From Antedon mediterranea (taxonomy: Eukaryota; Echinodermata; Crinoidea; Comatulida; Antedonidae): a stretch of 64,000 nucleotides of DNA. The stretch is taken from assembly GCF_964355755.1 (NCBI RefSeq), contig NC_092670.1:17111201-17175200 (forward strand), in the 5' to 3' direction. This document shows, piece by piece, positions 1 through 12,775 of this stretch (its first letter is position 1; each line of letters opens with the position of its first letter). The position numbers were made by a program, and so were the translations under genes. Under the pieces are notes generated by a model, which was not told the origin of the DNA, ran no database searches, and was given only the letters and a program-made list of their open reading frames with translations.

Positions 1-1690
1 TTAAACCTCGCCTAAATCCAGCCATTAAAAACTTGTTAAATGATTAATTACAAAGTTATCCAAGGACTAACCCCCACTTTACTTAGTTCAGCCAGGGAGT
101 AAATAAATGACAACTCCCTGATTCAGGTACTTGTTTATTTTACTGACCTATATGGTGATCTATTGAATGAATTATTCACAGCAAACAAATATTTAAATAA
201 TTCTTTAATGATACTTCTGTGTATATAAATATGCTCTTCATATAATATTCATTTTCAAATACAATAATTGAGTTGTTAATATTAATAATGCTAAATATTT
301 TTTTTTTTAAATATTAATATTGTACTTATTTTAGCCTTATTTAATTTTATTAGCTGAATGCTAATTGTGTATGTTGATATTTTTTATCTCTCTTATCTTT
401 TTAACCTTTGGCTGCCTTGTACGATTTTAATTGATGAAAAAAATACCTTGAATTAATGAAGTTATTGATATATTGGATCAATAAAGTTCTAATTAAAATC
501 ATTAAATATATACCAAGTAAACAGGATATATACAGTTACATCTAAAACTAGGTCAGATGATCAATTTAATATTCTAAATATTCTTAATTATATTTCCTTA
601 AAGTATTATTTTCATTTGATGTTTCAATATTTTTCCAAACTATATTTTACAGGCAAACTTTTGAAAACCAGTACTGTCAACGGTGGACTGAACAATAATC
701 TGGTAAACATATTATAATTTTTTTTCTCTTACAAAACAGAGTTTACAAAAATATATGATAAATAACAAATCAATCTAAATGCTTGCATATGACAAGGAAA
801 TGATATAAATATTACTTACAAAATAATAATGATATATACTTAGCAAATAATACAGAAATGACTTTAGCACAAATAATACAAATATACAAATACCTGTATT
901 AGTTTATTAAACTATATAAATATTACTTTTCACCATGGATTACAAGAATCAAATTAAACGACTAAGAATTGTTACAAATATCAGTGTAGTCTATAGTAAA
1001 AAAAAAACAAATTTAGTTTAAAACGTAACTATTGCTTTGACTGGATGATTAAATGATGCATAACTAACAAAATTGCTAATAGGTATCATCAATGTTGTAC
1101 TAATGTTGATGAGATATCAAAACCGGTGTTATACAAACGTGTCAAAACATTTCAAATCAAAGCGTTAGTTTCTCTATATAATACTCAAATCTTTTTAAGC
1201 TGTTTTATTACATACCGTAATTTCACACCAATCTCTCATCACTAAATCATTTGTTTCTCATAATTGGGGGAAACGCATGAAAAAGTTATATTTAAACCAA
1301 CTAAATGTCAACCGCAGAAAACCGTAACAATTGTTAGAAAAAAAAATATCATTATAAAGTTATAAACAATGTTTTAGGACTATGGTTGTTATTAATGCAA
1401 GCAGTTATTATCCTTGAATTAAAGTAAATTGAAGATATGCATATAAAGTCAATGTGTAGGAACTACTCTTATACATGTTGATATAAAGTTTGCGGTACAC
1501 CACATGTATTAGTTCTAAAGAACTGTTGAGTTTCTCGACGTTTCAATAAATATGCTTTGATCGTCCTCAGTATACAGTTATGAATTGAGATAAATAAACA
1601 TTGAATCTGATGAAACTATAGTCGGTTTAGTTATTACCTACCCACCAAAATAAGCAAGAAGTCAACATAATCAGCAAAAGTAAAGTGCAA
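1..1690. other. AT-rich non-coding sequence
   Basis: No gene is recognisable here. A short hairpin, CAGGGAGT at 93-100 paired with ACTCCCTG at 113-120, resembles a better hairpin at 11417-11442. A 50-base stretch at 653-702 has a plausible splice acceptor before it, a donor after it and one open frame, and is listed separately as a weak exon candidate. The rest is AT-rich with homopolymer runs. Confidence 0.6.
653..702 (+). other. weak candidate internal exon
   Basis: A pyrimidine-rich tract ending TTTTACAG precedes this stretch and GTAAAC follows it. The frame beginning at the third base is open and would read K-L-L-K-T-S-T-V-N-G-G-L-N-N-N-L. No protein family is recognised. It could be an exon of a plus-strand gene lying mostly outside the window, or chance. 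Confidence 0.15.
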
Positions 1691-1705
1691 TTATAGAATG
1701 TATGG

Positions 1706-3240
1706 TTGATAGTAATGATGTAATGCTGCAGCTTCATTATCTATATCATGCATTGTTTGGTTGATAGTAATGATGTAATGCTGCAGCTTCATTATCTATA
1801 TCATGCATTGTTTGGTTGATAGTAATGATGTAATGCTGCAGCTTCATTATCTATATCATGCATTGTTTGGTTGATAGTAATGATGTAATGCTGCAGCTTC
1901 ATTATCTATATCATGCATTGTTTGGTTGATAGTAATGATGTAATGCTGCAGCTTCATTATCTATATCATGCATTGTTTGGTTGATAGTAATGATGTAATG
2001 CTACAGCTTCATTATCTATATCATTCATTGTTTGGTTGATAGTAATGATGTAATGCTGCAGCTTCATTATCTATATCATTCATTGTTTGGTTGATAGTAA
2101 TGATGTAATGCTGCAGCTTCATTATCTATATCATGCATTGTTTGGTTGATAGTAATGATGTAATGCTGCAGCTTCATTATCTATATCATGCATTGTTTGG
2201 TTGATAGTAATGATGTAATGCTGCAGCTTCATTATCTATATCATGCATTGTATGGTTGATAGTAATGATGTAATGCTGCAGCTTCATTATCTATATCATG
2301 CATTGTTTGGTTGATAGTAATGATGTAATGCTGCAGCTTCATTATCTATATCATGCATTGTTTGGTTGATAGTAATGATGTAATGCTGCAGCTTCATTAT
2401 CTATATCATGCATTGTTTGGTTGATAGTAATGATGTAATGCTGCAGCTTCATTATCTATATCATTCATTGTTTGGTTGATAGTAATGATGTAATGCTGCA
2501 GCTTCATTATCTATATCATGCATTGTTTGGTTGATAGTAATGATGTAATGCTGCAGCTTCATTATCTATATCATGCATTGTTTGGTTGATAGTAATGATG
2601 TAATGCTGCAGCTTCATTATCTATATCATGCATTGTTTGGTTGATAGTAATGATGTAATGCTGCAGCTTCATTATCTATATCATGCATTGTTTGGTTGAT
2701 AGTAATGATGTAATGCTGCAGCTTCATTATCTATATCATGCATTGTTTGGTTGATAGTAATGATGTAATGCTGCAGCTTCATTATCTATATCATGCATTG
2801 TTTGGTTGATAGTAATGATGTAATGCTGCAGCTTCATTATCTATATCATGCATTGTTTGGTTGATAGTAATGATGTAATGCTGCAGCTTCATTATCTATC
2901 ATTCATTGTTTGGTTGATAGTAATGATGTAATGCTGCAGCTTCATTATCTATATCATGCATTGTATGGTTGATAGTAATGATGTAATGCTGCAGCTTCAT
3001 TATCTATATCATGCATTGTTTGGTTGATAGTAATGATGTAATGCTGCAGCTTCATTATCTATATCATGCATTGTTTGGTTGATAGTAATGATGTAATGCT
3101 GCAGCTTCATTATCTATATCATGCATTGTTTGGTTGATAGTAATGATGTAATGCTGCAGCTTCATTATCTATATCATGCATTGTTTGGTTGATAGTAATG
3201 ATGTAATGCTGCAGCTTCATTATCTATATCATGCATTGTT
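1706..3240. repeat. 55-bp satellite, about 28 copies
   Basis: This is a head-to-tail array of a 55-bp unit starting TTGATAGTAATGATG and containing CTGCAG (a PstI site) flanked by a small inverted repeat, TAATG...CATTA. Unit starts at 1706, 1761, 1816 and 1871 show the strict period. Copies are nearly identical. The recurrent variants are CATGCATTG versus CATTCATTG and TATGG versus TTTGG. One copy near 2890 has lost a TA and is 53 bp. The low divergence suggests recent amplification or ongoing homogenisation. Confidence 0.95.
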
Positions 3241-4426
3241 TTGATGAACAGTATATATAACTTAAATATAATTTTTTTGCATAAAAATTCTTTTTAATAT
3301 ATTGCTTTGGAAAGTTTTTGGCATGATTAATTACAGATTATAAAAATAAGGCACAAAATATTTTAAGGTATAATTTCCTCAGCTCAAACACAAATATAAA
3401 TACATATTAAGCACTACCACATTGGTATTTACTGTATAAGTACATACTTTAACAGTAGAGGCAAATATCATCATATTTACCTAATGCAGTGTTGAAAGAC
3501 ATTATTAACATTGAAAGCATATATTCTTGATAATGAGCTACTTAGAGATGATACATTTAAATAAGACCTTACTAACATATTGCTAAACTTACCTACTCTT
3601 ATTGGAAGTAAATTACTTAAGGCAATTTGTGAACATAAAATGCGTGTTCAATACTTGGCAATTTCTTGGCTTGTAATTCCAAGGGTCTAGTGCAACTATG
3701 AAGTATTCATTTTCATGTGTTTGTCATCAAAGGAATGTCACATTTTGTAAAAGATTTTTTTAATATACAACATACCATAGTAAAAACCAAAATACAAAAA
3801 TCTACAATATTGCACTATACATAAGAAGCTATCCATCACTTCTTAATTTATAGGTGTGCTTACCCCTTTTTTTGTTCATAACTATGCTTTCCCCTCAATT
3901 TATAGGTGCATTTTCCAGATGCATTGTTTTATACCTTTGCAGGGCACTAATTAAATCCTACCAACTACGCTGGCTCCTCCATTTTCCAGGTGTGTCCCAA
4001 TTTTTACAAGAATCTTATTAATTACGCCTTTTGTTTACTACATCCATTAAAATAATAAAACTTGTATTATATCCACAAGGTCCTTTTTACATTTAAAAAT
4101 TACTATCATCATAGTATTTATTCCTATACTTATTTATCTAAATCTAAATTAAAATGCATAATGTTGCAGTTCATAAAATGTTAGTTTGGTTGATTTAATT
4201 TATTTGTTATTATAATAATATTTGTTTAATAAAATTAATGTTTTCAATTATAAAATGAATGGTCAAAACCCATTGGCTGGCGGCCAATTTGACTATGCTT
4301 TGCTTTAAATTACATTTTTTTAGGTAAATAAATTTTTTTTCCGATCAAATTTTTGGTCAAAGTGGATAACTATTAGGTGACATTAAAATGGCATATTAAC
4401 AAAAAAATAAATTTAGAATTATTTTT
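3241..4426. other. non-coding sequence with a dispersed repeat
   Basis: No gene is seen. The segment from about 4258 to 4412 (CCAATTTGACTATGCTTTGC and following) is a diverged copy of sequence at 52313-52435, so it is a dispersed repeat. The region probably holds the 3' UTR of the minus-strand FAM234-family gene that ends at 4427. Confidence 0.5.
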
Positions 4427-7400
4427 TCAGGGGGACAATACATCTTTAATACTTTTATTCTGACCATCATTGTATATGCCATCACCATCCAATCCCATAT
4501 AGCCAAACCATCCACTATTAAACAGTTTAATTTCTGAATTACCATTGCAATTGTGACAACTTTCTGACTTAATAAAGGTTGTATTTTTGTTGAGTGGTAC
4601 TCTAAACAAATTTTGAGTATGAAGTTTTAAACGTTGTATTGTTAAGGAACTTCTTACATAATACACATCATCAAGAACAACGGCATCACGGCTGTACAAG
4701 TTTATCATATCCAAATTCCCGTCAAAATCTATATCACTTACTGCTCCTAATCAAGTAGAGACATAAAGAAAGTGCCTGTAAATGTATTCGGTGGAAAATG
4801 GCAAAATCAGCACTGTGGTCAATTATCTGATAAAACTCCTAGAAAGTAGGACCCCTTTTGTAATTTTTCCCCTGACTCTAATAGTTTAGTTGTATGGATA
4901 TTAATCATAATATCTGCCCATTAAAAAAAAGTATATGGTCATCCTTTGAATAATCAGTTTTATTTTATTTTGTATTTATTATAGTTTTCTTTAGGATTTT
5001 AAAGTTTCTTTTTGTTGCAATTAACTTATTCTATTACAGTATTATTTCATGCATATTTTTGGATTGCAATGCAATTACAGAAACCCCTCCTATCACAACC
5101 CATTCAAGATTTCAAGGGTTTCATTTGTAGCTTTGCTTTCTTCTGCTACATCAAATTCTTTCACTAGTGAGCTTTCAATTTACAACAACCAACCACCACT
5201 AAGTCATGTTAATTCATTGTAGGCATACTGGTATACTGGGACGGGATTACTCGCTCCCCATCTCGACACAGTTTTGACGGTTTCTACGTCCAGAAAATGA
5301 CCAATGACACGATTGATGTAGTTAGGTTATTGGTCGTCAAAAATTAAAAGCTCCCTAATAACATTGTTGGACAATAAACAAGTTAGAATAATTTAAAAGG
5401 TTTCACATGTGTATACTTACCAGTAGCAATAATTGTTGCTGCAAGGACAGTGCATTCAGACCCATCCTCTTTTTCTACTTCCCGTTTTCGATGGTGAGTG
5501 TTTTGTTTTGTATTTTCTTCTCTCAAAAGCTTATCACTAGTTGTTGTAGATATATTTTGATTGGGTTCATTTTCATTATTTGTGAGTTCTGTAAAGCAAT
5601 TTTCAAATACATATTAAAACCAAAAACACAAAAAATAGTAGTTTTTGCTTAAAAATAGTATGAAAAAATTTAAAAGTTGTACGCTGTATAAAACTGATGG
5701 AATGTACAAGCCTCGAAAAGCTAGTTACTCTAACGGTAGGTACCTGCACCCTGTTTAAAAATGTGGGTGCCCCCATTGAATGTGAGAATTTTACAAATTG
5801 TTACCATAGCGGTATGTGTCTGCTTGTACTCTGGTTAGAATTGATGGTGCCCTCATAGAGTCTCTGTCAACCATTAGTAACTCTGCCTCGTCCAATAGCA
5901 ATGTTTCATTATTGCAATTTTCACTGCCTGAATCTGTATGACGTTTTTTGTGATCACCATGATGATGCATTGGGCACTTAGCATGGCTATCATCCAACTG
6001 AAAATATACATCGTTGTGTGGTTGTTACTATGGGCAAAATTTAATACCAAGAATTCTCTATTTTAATTCTAATCTATTTACAAAAAACATCTTAAGTCTA
6101 CTACAAAGTATTTGTGTCTACTGTAAATAGAATTTATAAAGCCTTACAAAGCATGACTGTTGCAATGTAAATCTTCTACCAATTAGCCAAAATATAAAAG
6201 CTGATTTGTGTGAACCCTGGCTGACAGATAATGGAGAATTCATCATCCTTCGCTGTGACAATGCAGTTGTAGACCATAATGTTGAGCCATCTCTCCCATC
6301 TAGAATTGCTACCTGTGAAAAAGTTATATTTTACTCATATGATATTCTGACATTTTGAAACTTCGAAAAGTTATTATAATTAAAATATATTCTATTAAGA
6401 TATAAATTAGCATACATAAAACTGTAGCATTTGAATTATATTATATATATTTTTGTAACAGTAGCATGATATTTTTTAAAGCTCTGTCTACACTATCAAA
6501 TTAGATTGACAAAAAAAATGTCTGATGTGCCCAGATATGGTAGTGATATACCCAAATATGGTAGTGATATGACAGAATCATGTCCGAATATGGGCACATC
6601 ACATTTGTTTGTCACATAAAGTTTTATAGTGTAGACAGAGTTTAAGAAAAGAGAACCAAAGTGATTACAGTGTTTTGATGGTATACTGGCCATGTACCAA
6701 GTGACAAACACACCATGATGTCAAGGTACACATCATCATTAAAATAACCAGGCGCAGGAATACTGTGAATAATGAAGATGGTTATGTTTGACATATACAT
6801 GATAACAACATAATGAAATTGCGAGAGAAAATGATGCAATACAGAGAACCCCAAAATAACAATTATAAATATATTATTATATATCTATATGTTGTGTTAT
6901 ACATGAGAATATAAAACAACTTGCGTGTTTATAATTCCAATATAAGATCTGGCAATATGATTCAATGGTGGCTATGATATAATAACATAGCTTTATGATA
7001 AAATACACAGGTGGATGTTAAAACAGATGTACATAATTACCTGTATGATTGATAGCCTTCAAACATTTGACCTGTTGTCCAAATTACACTAAGATCATTA
7101 CCATTAAGAACTGTATACATTCCATTGAATAATGACACAATAAGATCATTTACTCCATCGTTGTTTATATCTGCTAAGATTGTTGGTACCATTACACCAC
7201 TGGTTCCTTCTGACCTATAAATATGTATAACAAGGTAGGTTACCATATTATTTCTGAACATGGGGAAATGAACTGTAAGGAGCACATTGTACTAAGCCTG
7301 GAAATTATGTGGTACAGTAGGGTCGCCAGATTCTTTCCATGTTGTCTTTTCCTCCCAAGTATTTTACTCATGCCATGTACTACAACTGAATAGACTAAGA

Positions 7401-10400
7401 GTTCTTATCAGGTCTTTCTTTGATAGTCAAGTGTCATAATCACTTTGCGAACTGATACTTATAAAAGTTGTATAAATTATTATTTGACAAGGATACAGTA
7501 TTCTGTGACATTGACAATATCCTTTTACTTTACAGAATCTGTCAACATCTCTTGGAGTATGAGATTTTTTAAATTAAAAAAGATGCACTATTCAATAATT
7601 ATTAGAAAGGTATCTCTTAACAATAGAACTCAATACTCTGCTCAGAATTATACAAACGTCAATTAAAGAAATAGACAATAGATTTACCTCATTATTTCTA
7701 TCCTATTTGTATCATCAAGACTGCTGCTTTCTCCCCATTTCAGGTTATACACATCAGATTTGAGTATCTGAAGATCTAACATTTCTGGTGTTGTCTCCAT
7801 TACATAGCAGTATAGATCTCGTAAAGAGATTCCAAACAAAGACCCTTAAAGCATAAATAAAATGAAGACAGTAAATTAATGTTGGTTATAATGGATCACA
7901 TATTATTTGATTTCATAAAATAAATATCTCTTCTAAGATCCAGCTATTCTAAACCTATGTGTATAGATTTGATCTGTAATTGTTTGTTTAGTTTTTTTTA
8001 TTTGTAATTGTAATAACATATCAATCAGAAGAGTTTAATGTTTCACTTTAAAGTGTCTTTTTCACTCTTGACAAAGTTCACACAAAGTTTTCTTGTTATT
8101 TTACAAAGTATGAAATGTAATAAAAGCCCACCTTGAACTGTCTCTCCACCTGAGCCAAATAGAATGTAAATAGCTCCATTTTGATGTGTGTATAAGGTAA
8201 TGGCTGAATAAGTTTCATGCTCATCTGACATGTTTAAATATCTTCCCAGTGATAAACCAGTTTTACCAGACAATAAAAGGATTCTCCCAGCCTCTCTATC
8301 TAACTCCTGCATGTAAGAGAATCAATGTTTTTTTTTAATCTGGAAGACCCTATAACATTTACCTTTCAAAAGCAAAAAGAGAAACCCCAAAATTCCTCAA
8401 ATGGCAAGAGGTTGGTCGGTTGTGTGTGTGTTTGTTTCTTCCTATTTTTGTTATTTAGTAGAATTACTCAAAAATTGATTGCTTAATTGTTATAAAAAGG
8501 ATAGTTACATAGCTGTATGGGAACATTAAATTAAATTTGCATATGCAAAGGTGGATTTTGCGCTCTCCGATTGCCTTTCTATACTAGTTTCATAAATTAA
8601 ATCAATGTAAATTGAGAGAACAAAACCTATGAAGTAACAGCATACAGTTGTACAATCTGACATCACAGTACCACATGCATATGTAATAAGGAATTGGTAC
8701 TACTGGATTTCAGGTTATAAAACAAATCAAACTGTGTTATTATTACATATTGATAGTTGCATTGAGTGTTGTTTTTTACCTCAGGTTTATACTTGTAGTT
8801 ACCACCATGGTTGACTACAATTTCTTCTACTCCATCACCATTTAAGTCTGGTACAATTTGTGGCTGATAAAAGTTCCATAAGGAATTACTGTATGAATCA
8901 TTAGCTGACCAAATTACGTTACCTGTAAGAAATATTGTGGCTCATCTAAACTTGTTTGATTCTTACAGTAGAAGAACTCTATTAAGGGGACACCAAATGT
9001 TTGTCTTCTTAATAGTGGTGTCTCATGAATAGGGCTTGGCTGTTATAGTGTTACTGTTAATATATATTGACTCTCATTCATTTCATATAGTAGTTAAGTG
9101 TCTATAGTGGTGCCCCTTAAATATGGGTTGGCTGTAGTGTTGCCTTAATAGGAGAGTGCTCCCTTAATAGGGGTGTCTCAAAGGAGGAGTTCCAGATTTT
9201 TGTAATAGTAATCACTTTTTTTTTATTGCATTTGCTTCGCTAAGGAAATACTATTCCATTTAATTTCACAGGAAAACCACCTAATTTCTTACCTGTTCTA
9301 ATATTAAGAGCCATGAGTTGTGCACCACGGCCAGCGACAATGCAATCTTTAAATCCATCTCTATCTACATCAAGCTTGCCACAGTTCATAGCAAATACAT
9401 CATTATCAACATTTGTTTGCCAAAGTAAATCACCACTTTTACCATCAACTCCCTGTATTGCTCCAAGACATGGAGCACTCATATCTATATACAAACAAAA
9501 CAACATGTTAGTTACTTACAAAGAATGACTTGCCTTTTCCATTATTGATCTTTGTAATTCCAGCTCAAGTTTATGTATGACACGCCATGTGTGCCAAAAT
9601 GTATCCTTTTACCAACACTAATTTACTAGAATCTAGACTAATAAAGTGTTGCTTTTAGATTTACAAATTTCAAATAAATGAAATTTGATTTAAAATTAAT
9701 AAACCAAAAAAAACCAAGCTTACTAATACTCTTGCAAAAATGGGCTCTCTGTATTGTTGATCTTAATAGTGTATACACAAAATCTAAAACTCCATCATCA
9801 TTTATATGTTCTAAACGCACAACAGACTCGCTGGAATACAGTCTTGAAATATTTTCCCAAACAACTTCAGAAGAAAAGTTGAAATTGGTTGAGTTTGATG
9901 ACTCTAAATCTTTAATTTCAATTTGAAGAAGAAATCCAAATAAAATGCCCATTATAACTAAACATATCAATGTCAGACAGAACGAACGGCAATTTGGCTG
10001 TTTTTGTTTAGTGTGTGGTGTCCGAACAGTGAGACTGAAGTGAGCATTTGTAACTGTCTCAAGTGGATTCTGAATTGTAGGCTGGTCATCTTGGATGTGT
10101 GGTTCATTGGGTAGTTGAAGTTTACCATTAACAGCAACAGGTGGTAAAAAGACATCATCCTCATCACTATCATCACTAGCTGACGGCAACAGAGCAACTG
10201 GCAGATACCCTTTCCTTTTACTTCTTAGGTCTACAAAAGAGAATCAACACTGTCAGATATTTTCGTATCAAAAGTCCGAAGTTTACACACACTAGGCCTA
10301 GACTTTACTAGTTGCCTTTTGTATACTGTAGTGTGTGAACTCCAGAGCGATGTGATTGGGTTTATGTTTATTACGCCACGATTACAACACTAATAAAAAA

Positions 10401-10621
10401 AATTAAGTCAAGTTTAAAAATAGGCGGCGGCCTGCCTACCTACTACCTAGTCCTAGTTAGTAGTAGGACTTAGGCTACCTAGCCCTAGCTAAATAAAAGT
10501 AAAAAAAGCCTAGCCTAGCTAGGCCATATGCTAGCCTATTTTATATTATTAATATTATACATGTTTTTGAGCCTAAACATTTACATAATCAGGATCAAAA
10601 CGTACCATTAAAAAGCGCCAT
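4427..10621 (-). CDS. FAM234: FAM234-family (ITFG3-like) type II membrane protein, complete, 12 exons
   Basis: Exons in coding order: 10621-10606, 10230-9724, 9484-9293, 8922-8780, 8306-8132, 7844-7688, 7214-7041, 6762-6669, 6312-6148, 5997-5805, 5588-5421, 4746-4427. All junctions have GT/AG sites and the phases sum to 767 codons plus stop. The ATG at 10621 (M-A-L-F-N) follows an in-frame TGA directly. The cytosolic N-terminus is acidic (D-D-S-D-E-D-D), with one membrane segment at about residues 88-110 (CLTLICLVIMGILFGFLLQI). The ectodomain has FG-GAP/propeller-like repeats with calcium-loop-like motifs: INDDGVLD, DVDRDGFKD, DLNGDGVEE, DINNDGVND, DIDFDGNLD and a C-terminal DGDGIYNDGQN. The stretch AIQGVDGKSGDLLWQ matches the family. 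The cellular role of FAM234 proteins is poorly known. A histidine-rich insert (CPMHHHGDHKKRH) in exon 10 is unusual, and the protein is longer than I expect for human FAM234B. Confidence 0.93.
6476..6645. mobile_element. MITE, family A, two-unit form
   Basis: An inverted-repeat element in a FAM234 intron. Its left end is TTAAAGCTCTGTCTACAC and its right end is the reverse complement, TAGTGTAGACAGAGTTTAA. The interior holds two imperfect 21-bp units (GATGTGCCCAGATATGGTAGT and a variant), then ATGGGCACATCACA in the opposite sense. No coding capacity. It appears to be the unexpanded state of the arrays at 53417-53637 and 58827-59415. Confidence 0.85.
8975..9190. repeat. AGGGGACACC-type dispersed repeat (family C)
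   Basis: Intronic sequence with repeated CTTAATAGGGGTGTC-like and AAGGGGACACC-like words in both orientations. Related words occur at 44239-44402 and 57713-57845. It is probably a degraded inverted-repeat element. The boundaries are approximate. Confidence 0.5.
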
Positions 10622-10820
10622 TCAACAGATAGCATTGCAAACAAAAACGTATCTTGAGTACACGATGTTGGCCTAGGCCTAGTAGCGTCACAGTAGTAGT
10701 GGGCCTTTGGGTAGTACAACCGGTGAATCGCCGTGTAGCCGTAGCGTAGGGGGCATGCGAGGTGTTTTCGGCCTGGCCTAGGCTAGCTAGGCCAAAAATC
10801 AAGCCTAGCAGCTAGACTTC
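10290..10820. promoter_or_regulatory. AGGCCTAG-rich island at the FAM234 5' end
   Basis: A cluster of TAGGCCTA, CTAGGC and AGCCTAG words surrounds the first coding exon (10621-10606). Similar islands sit near the starts of the SUN, zinc-finger, GALNT and EEF1B2/EXOG genes. I infer a promoter-proximal location. No TATA box or initiator is evident. Confidence 0.4.
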
Positions 10821-11416
10821 GGAAAAGAGTGAAACGTAATTGATGGCAAGGATACTTAACTACATGTTTTAAACTTCAAGATGATAGCAAGACTTTGAAT
10901 TCACATTTGTTCTAAAATTCGTTTATTTAGTAAAACAAACACACACGGAAACAAACGGTAAATAAAATCAAGGATGATAATATACACCGTTTTGGCAACT
11001 TGGTAATGTTCTAAATCTATGGAACGCTGGAACCGCAAATTTATCAGTAAAGGGAAAATAACTTGCGGTGTCTTCTATGAAATAAATTAAACTGTAGGAT
11101 GTATAAATTATATATTTCTTATATTATGTATTTTATGATCAATTTCCAAGCCAATTCAATCAAACAAACATTTTTTGTTCTCAAAATATTCTTTTATTTG
11201 ATATACAAACCTAAAAACATACATATTTTTTCTTTTCTGTGCAAGTAAAATACACAAGTTTTTTTTAGTGTTTTTTTTAATAAAATTGTATATTCTAATG
11301 TAATATCTAATATTTTTTGTGAATGGAAAATTGTTCACTTTTCTTTCCAAATGTAAAAATAAAAAGTTCAATAAATACTTTATAAATTGTGGGATAAACT
11401 TTAAGTTTAGTTCAGT

Positions 11417-11442
11417 CAGGGAGGTATAAAAATACCTCCCTG
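11417..11442. repeat. perfect 11-bp hairpin
   Basis: CAGGGAGGTAT at 11417-11427, a four-A loop, then ATACCTCCCTG at 11432-11442. TTCAGTC-like words flank both arms. A looser version, with similar TTCAG flanks, occurs at 93-120. This is a small repeated palindrome, function unknown. Confidence 0.75.
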
Positions 11443-11809
11443 GTTCAGTCAATGCCAAATAAACAGTTTTCGAATGCAACAAAATTGTGAGAAAATTTTT
11501 TTAAAAACACAAGAACGCTGAACTTAAATTGTGTGCAAAATACACTATGCATCATGTGTACAAATCATGCTTAGCATGAAAATTACATTACAACATACTC
11601 ACATAAATTATTAATGTTCAAAATGAACAATATATCACTGATGGGTGGCTGGTATTTATTTTAGCAAAATAATTACCAATAATAAAATAAATGTTTTAGC
11701 AAAAAATAAAGAAAAAAGTAATTTCAGTTATATGTAGCTTTTTCTGCTTCTTTATCGCACACATCCAATAACAGGATGAACAAACTATATGGTTATAAGT
11801 CTTGTTTGA

Positions 11810-11945
11810 AGGTGCTTAGGGAGTGGAGTAGAAATAGGCACTAGGTAAGGATTGAACACTGGGTTTTAAGATTGCAAGGCAAGTATGTATATCCAACAAG
11901 CCACAGTCCTACTACCAGTAGTTCTTATACTCTAATAAACTATGG
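11810..11945 (-). mobile_element. degenerate tRNA-derived SINE (same family as 61315-61520)
   Basis: The reverse complement reads TGGCTTGTTGGATATACATAC ... TTGCCTTGCAATC ... GTTCAATCCTTACC ... CTCCACTCCCTAAGC. It matches the plus-strand SINE at 61315 block for block, with many substitutions. The A-box-like head and B-box-like GTTCAATCC are recognisable but eroded. Confidence 0.65.
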
Positions 11946-12775
11946 TTCCTTTATACAAATTGCATTACAATAATAAACACACATAAATTGTAATACTTGT
12001 GTATGCTACAAAATGAAATAAATATATTTATGTCATTATCAATCAGTGGTTTATATATATTTACATCAAAATATTTACCAATAATATTTAATAATACTTT
12101 GTAAATGAACATTCTAATAAACTTTTAAATGACATGTTCAGTAAATCAATATTGAAACAAACCACATGATAAATTATTTACATTTAACTAAATACTTTAC
12201 ATCAAAACTGATAAATAATAGACCCATTTTATTGTCATTAAATCTACCTCATCACACTTTCACCCCTGCAAGACGAATCTATTTACTTATATCGAAAATT
12301 CCTGATCTATATCTAAGTTTGTGCGTTTGAAATATGAATATACAGTGGATAAACCAATGCTTTCTAAGCAGGGTTTATAATGCATATTTTGGCAAGGATT
12401 TAACAAATTTGTATTATGTCAATTTTATTTCAATACATTTTTGAAAAAGTATTTACACACCATATTTACAGTTTCTAAGTATAATTCCTTTGGCATTGAG
12501 TGTAAGAAAATAAAGGATAGCATAAACAGAGGATTTACAAAAACAATAATTGGCAGTGAAAATGCAGTACACTGTTATGTTAAGAGATATACAAGAATAA
12601 TACCCCTTTCACATAGTCTATAAAAAACTCTGGAGTGTACATACCAATGCATCAACACCAGAATTTCATATGGTGTGCATCAAAGTGTGTAAACTCCAGT
12701 TTAGCTAGGAGATGTAAAAGGGATATTAGATTGAGTTGACATTCATTTTATGAATGTAGTAGTGTATTGAAACAG

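Larger units (their letters stand above)
10822..12775. other. intergenic: FAM234 upstream to SUN 3' UTR
   Basis: AT-rich, with no recognised gene. It contains a strong hairpin (11417-11442) and a degenerate SINE (11810-11945). A minus-strand AATAAA at 12429-12424 lies about 350 bases past the SUN stop codon and could be its polyadenylation signal. Confidence 0.5.

Noticed and set aside
1706-3240. CRISPR-like array
   Set aside because: The repeats are contiguous 55-bp satellite units without unique spacers, in a eukaryotic genome.
11156-11482. 108-codon minus-strand frame as a gene
   Set aside because: AT-rich, K/N/F/I-biased sequence, crossing a hairpin, with no homology or splice context recognised.
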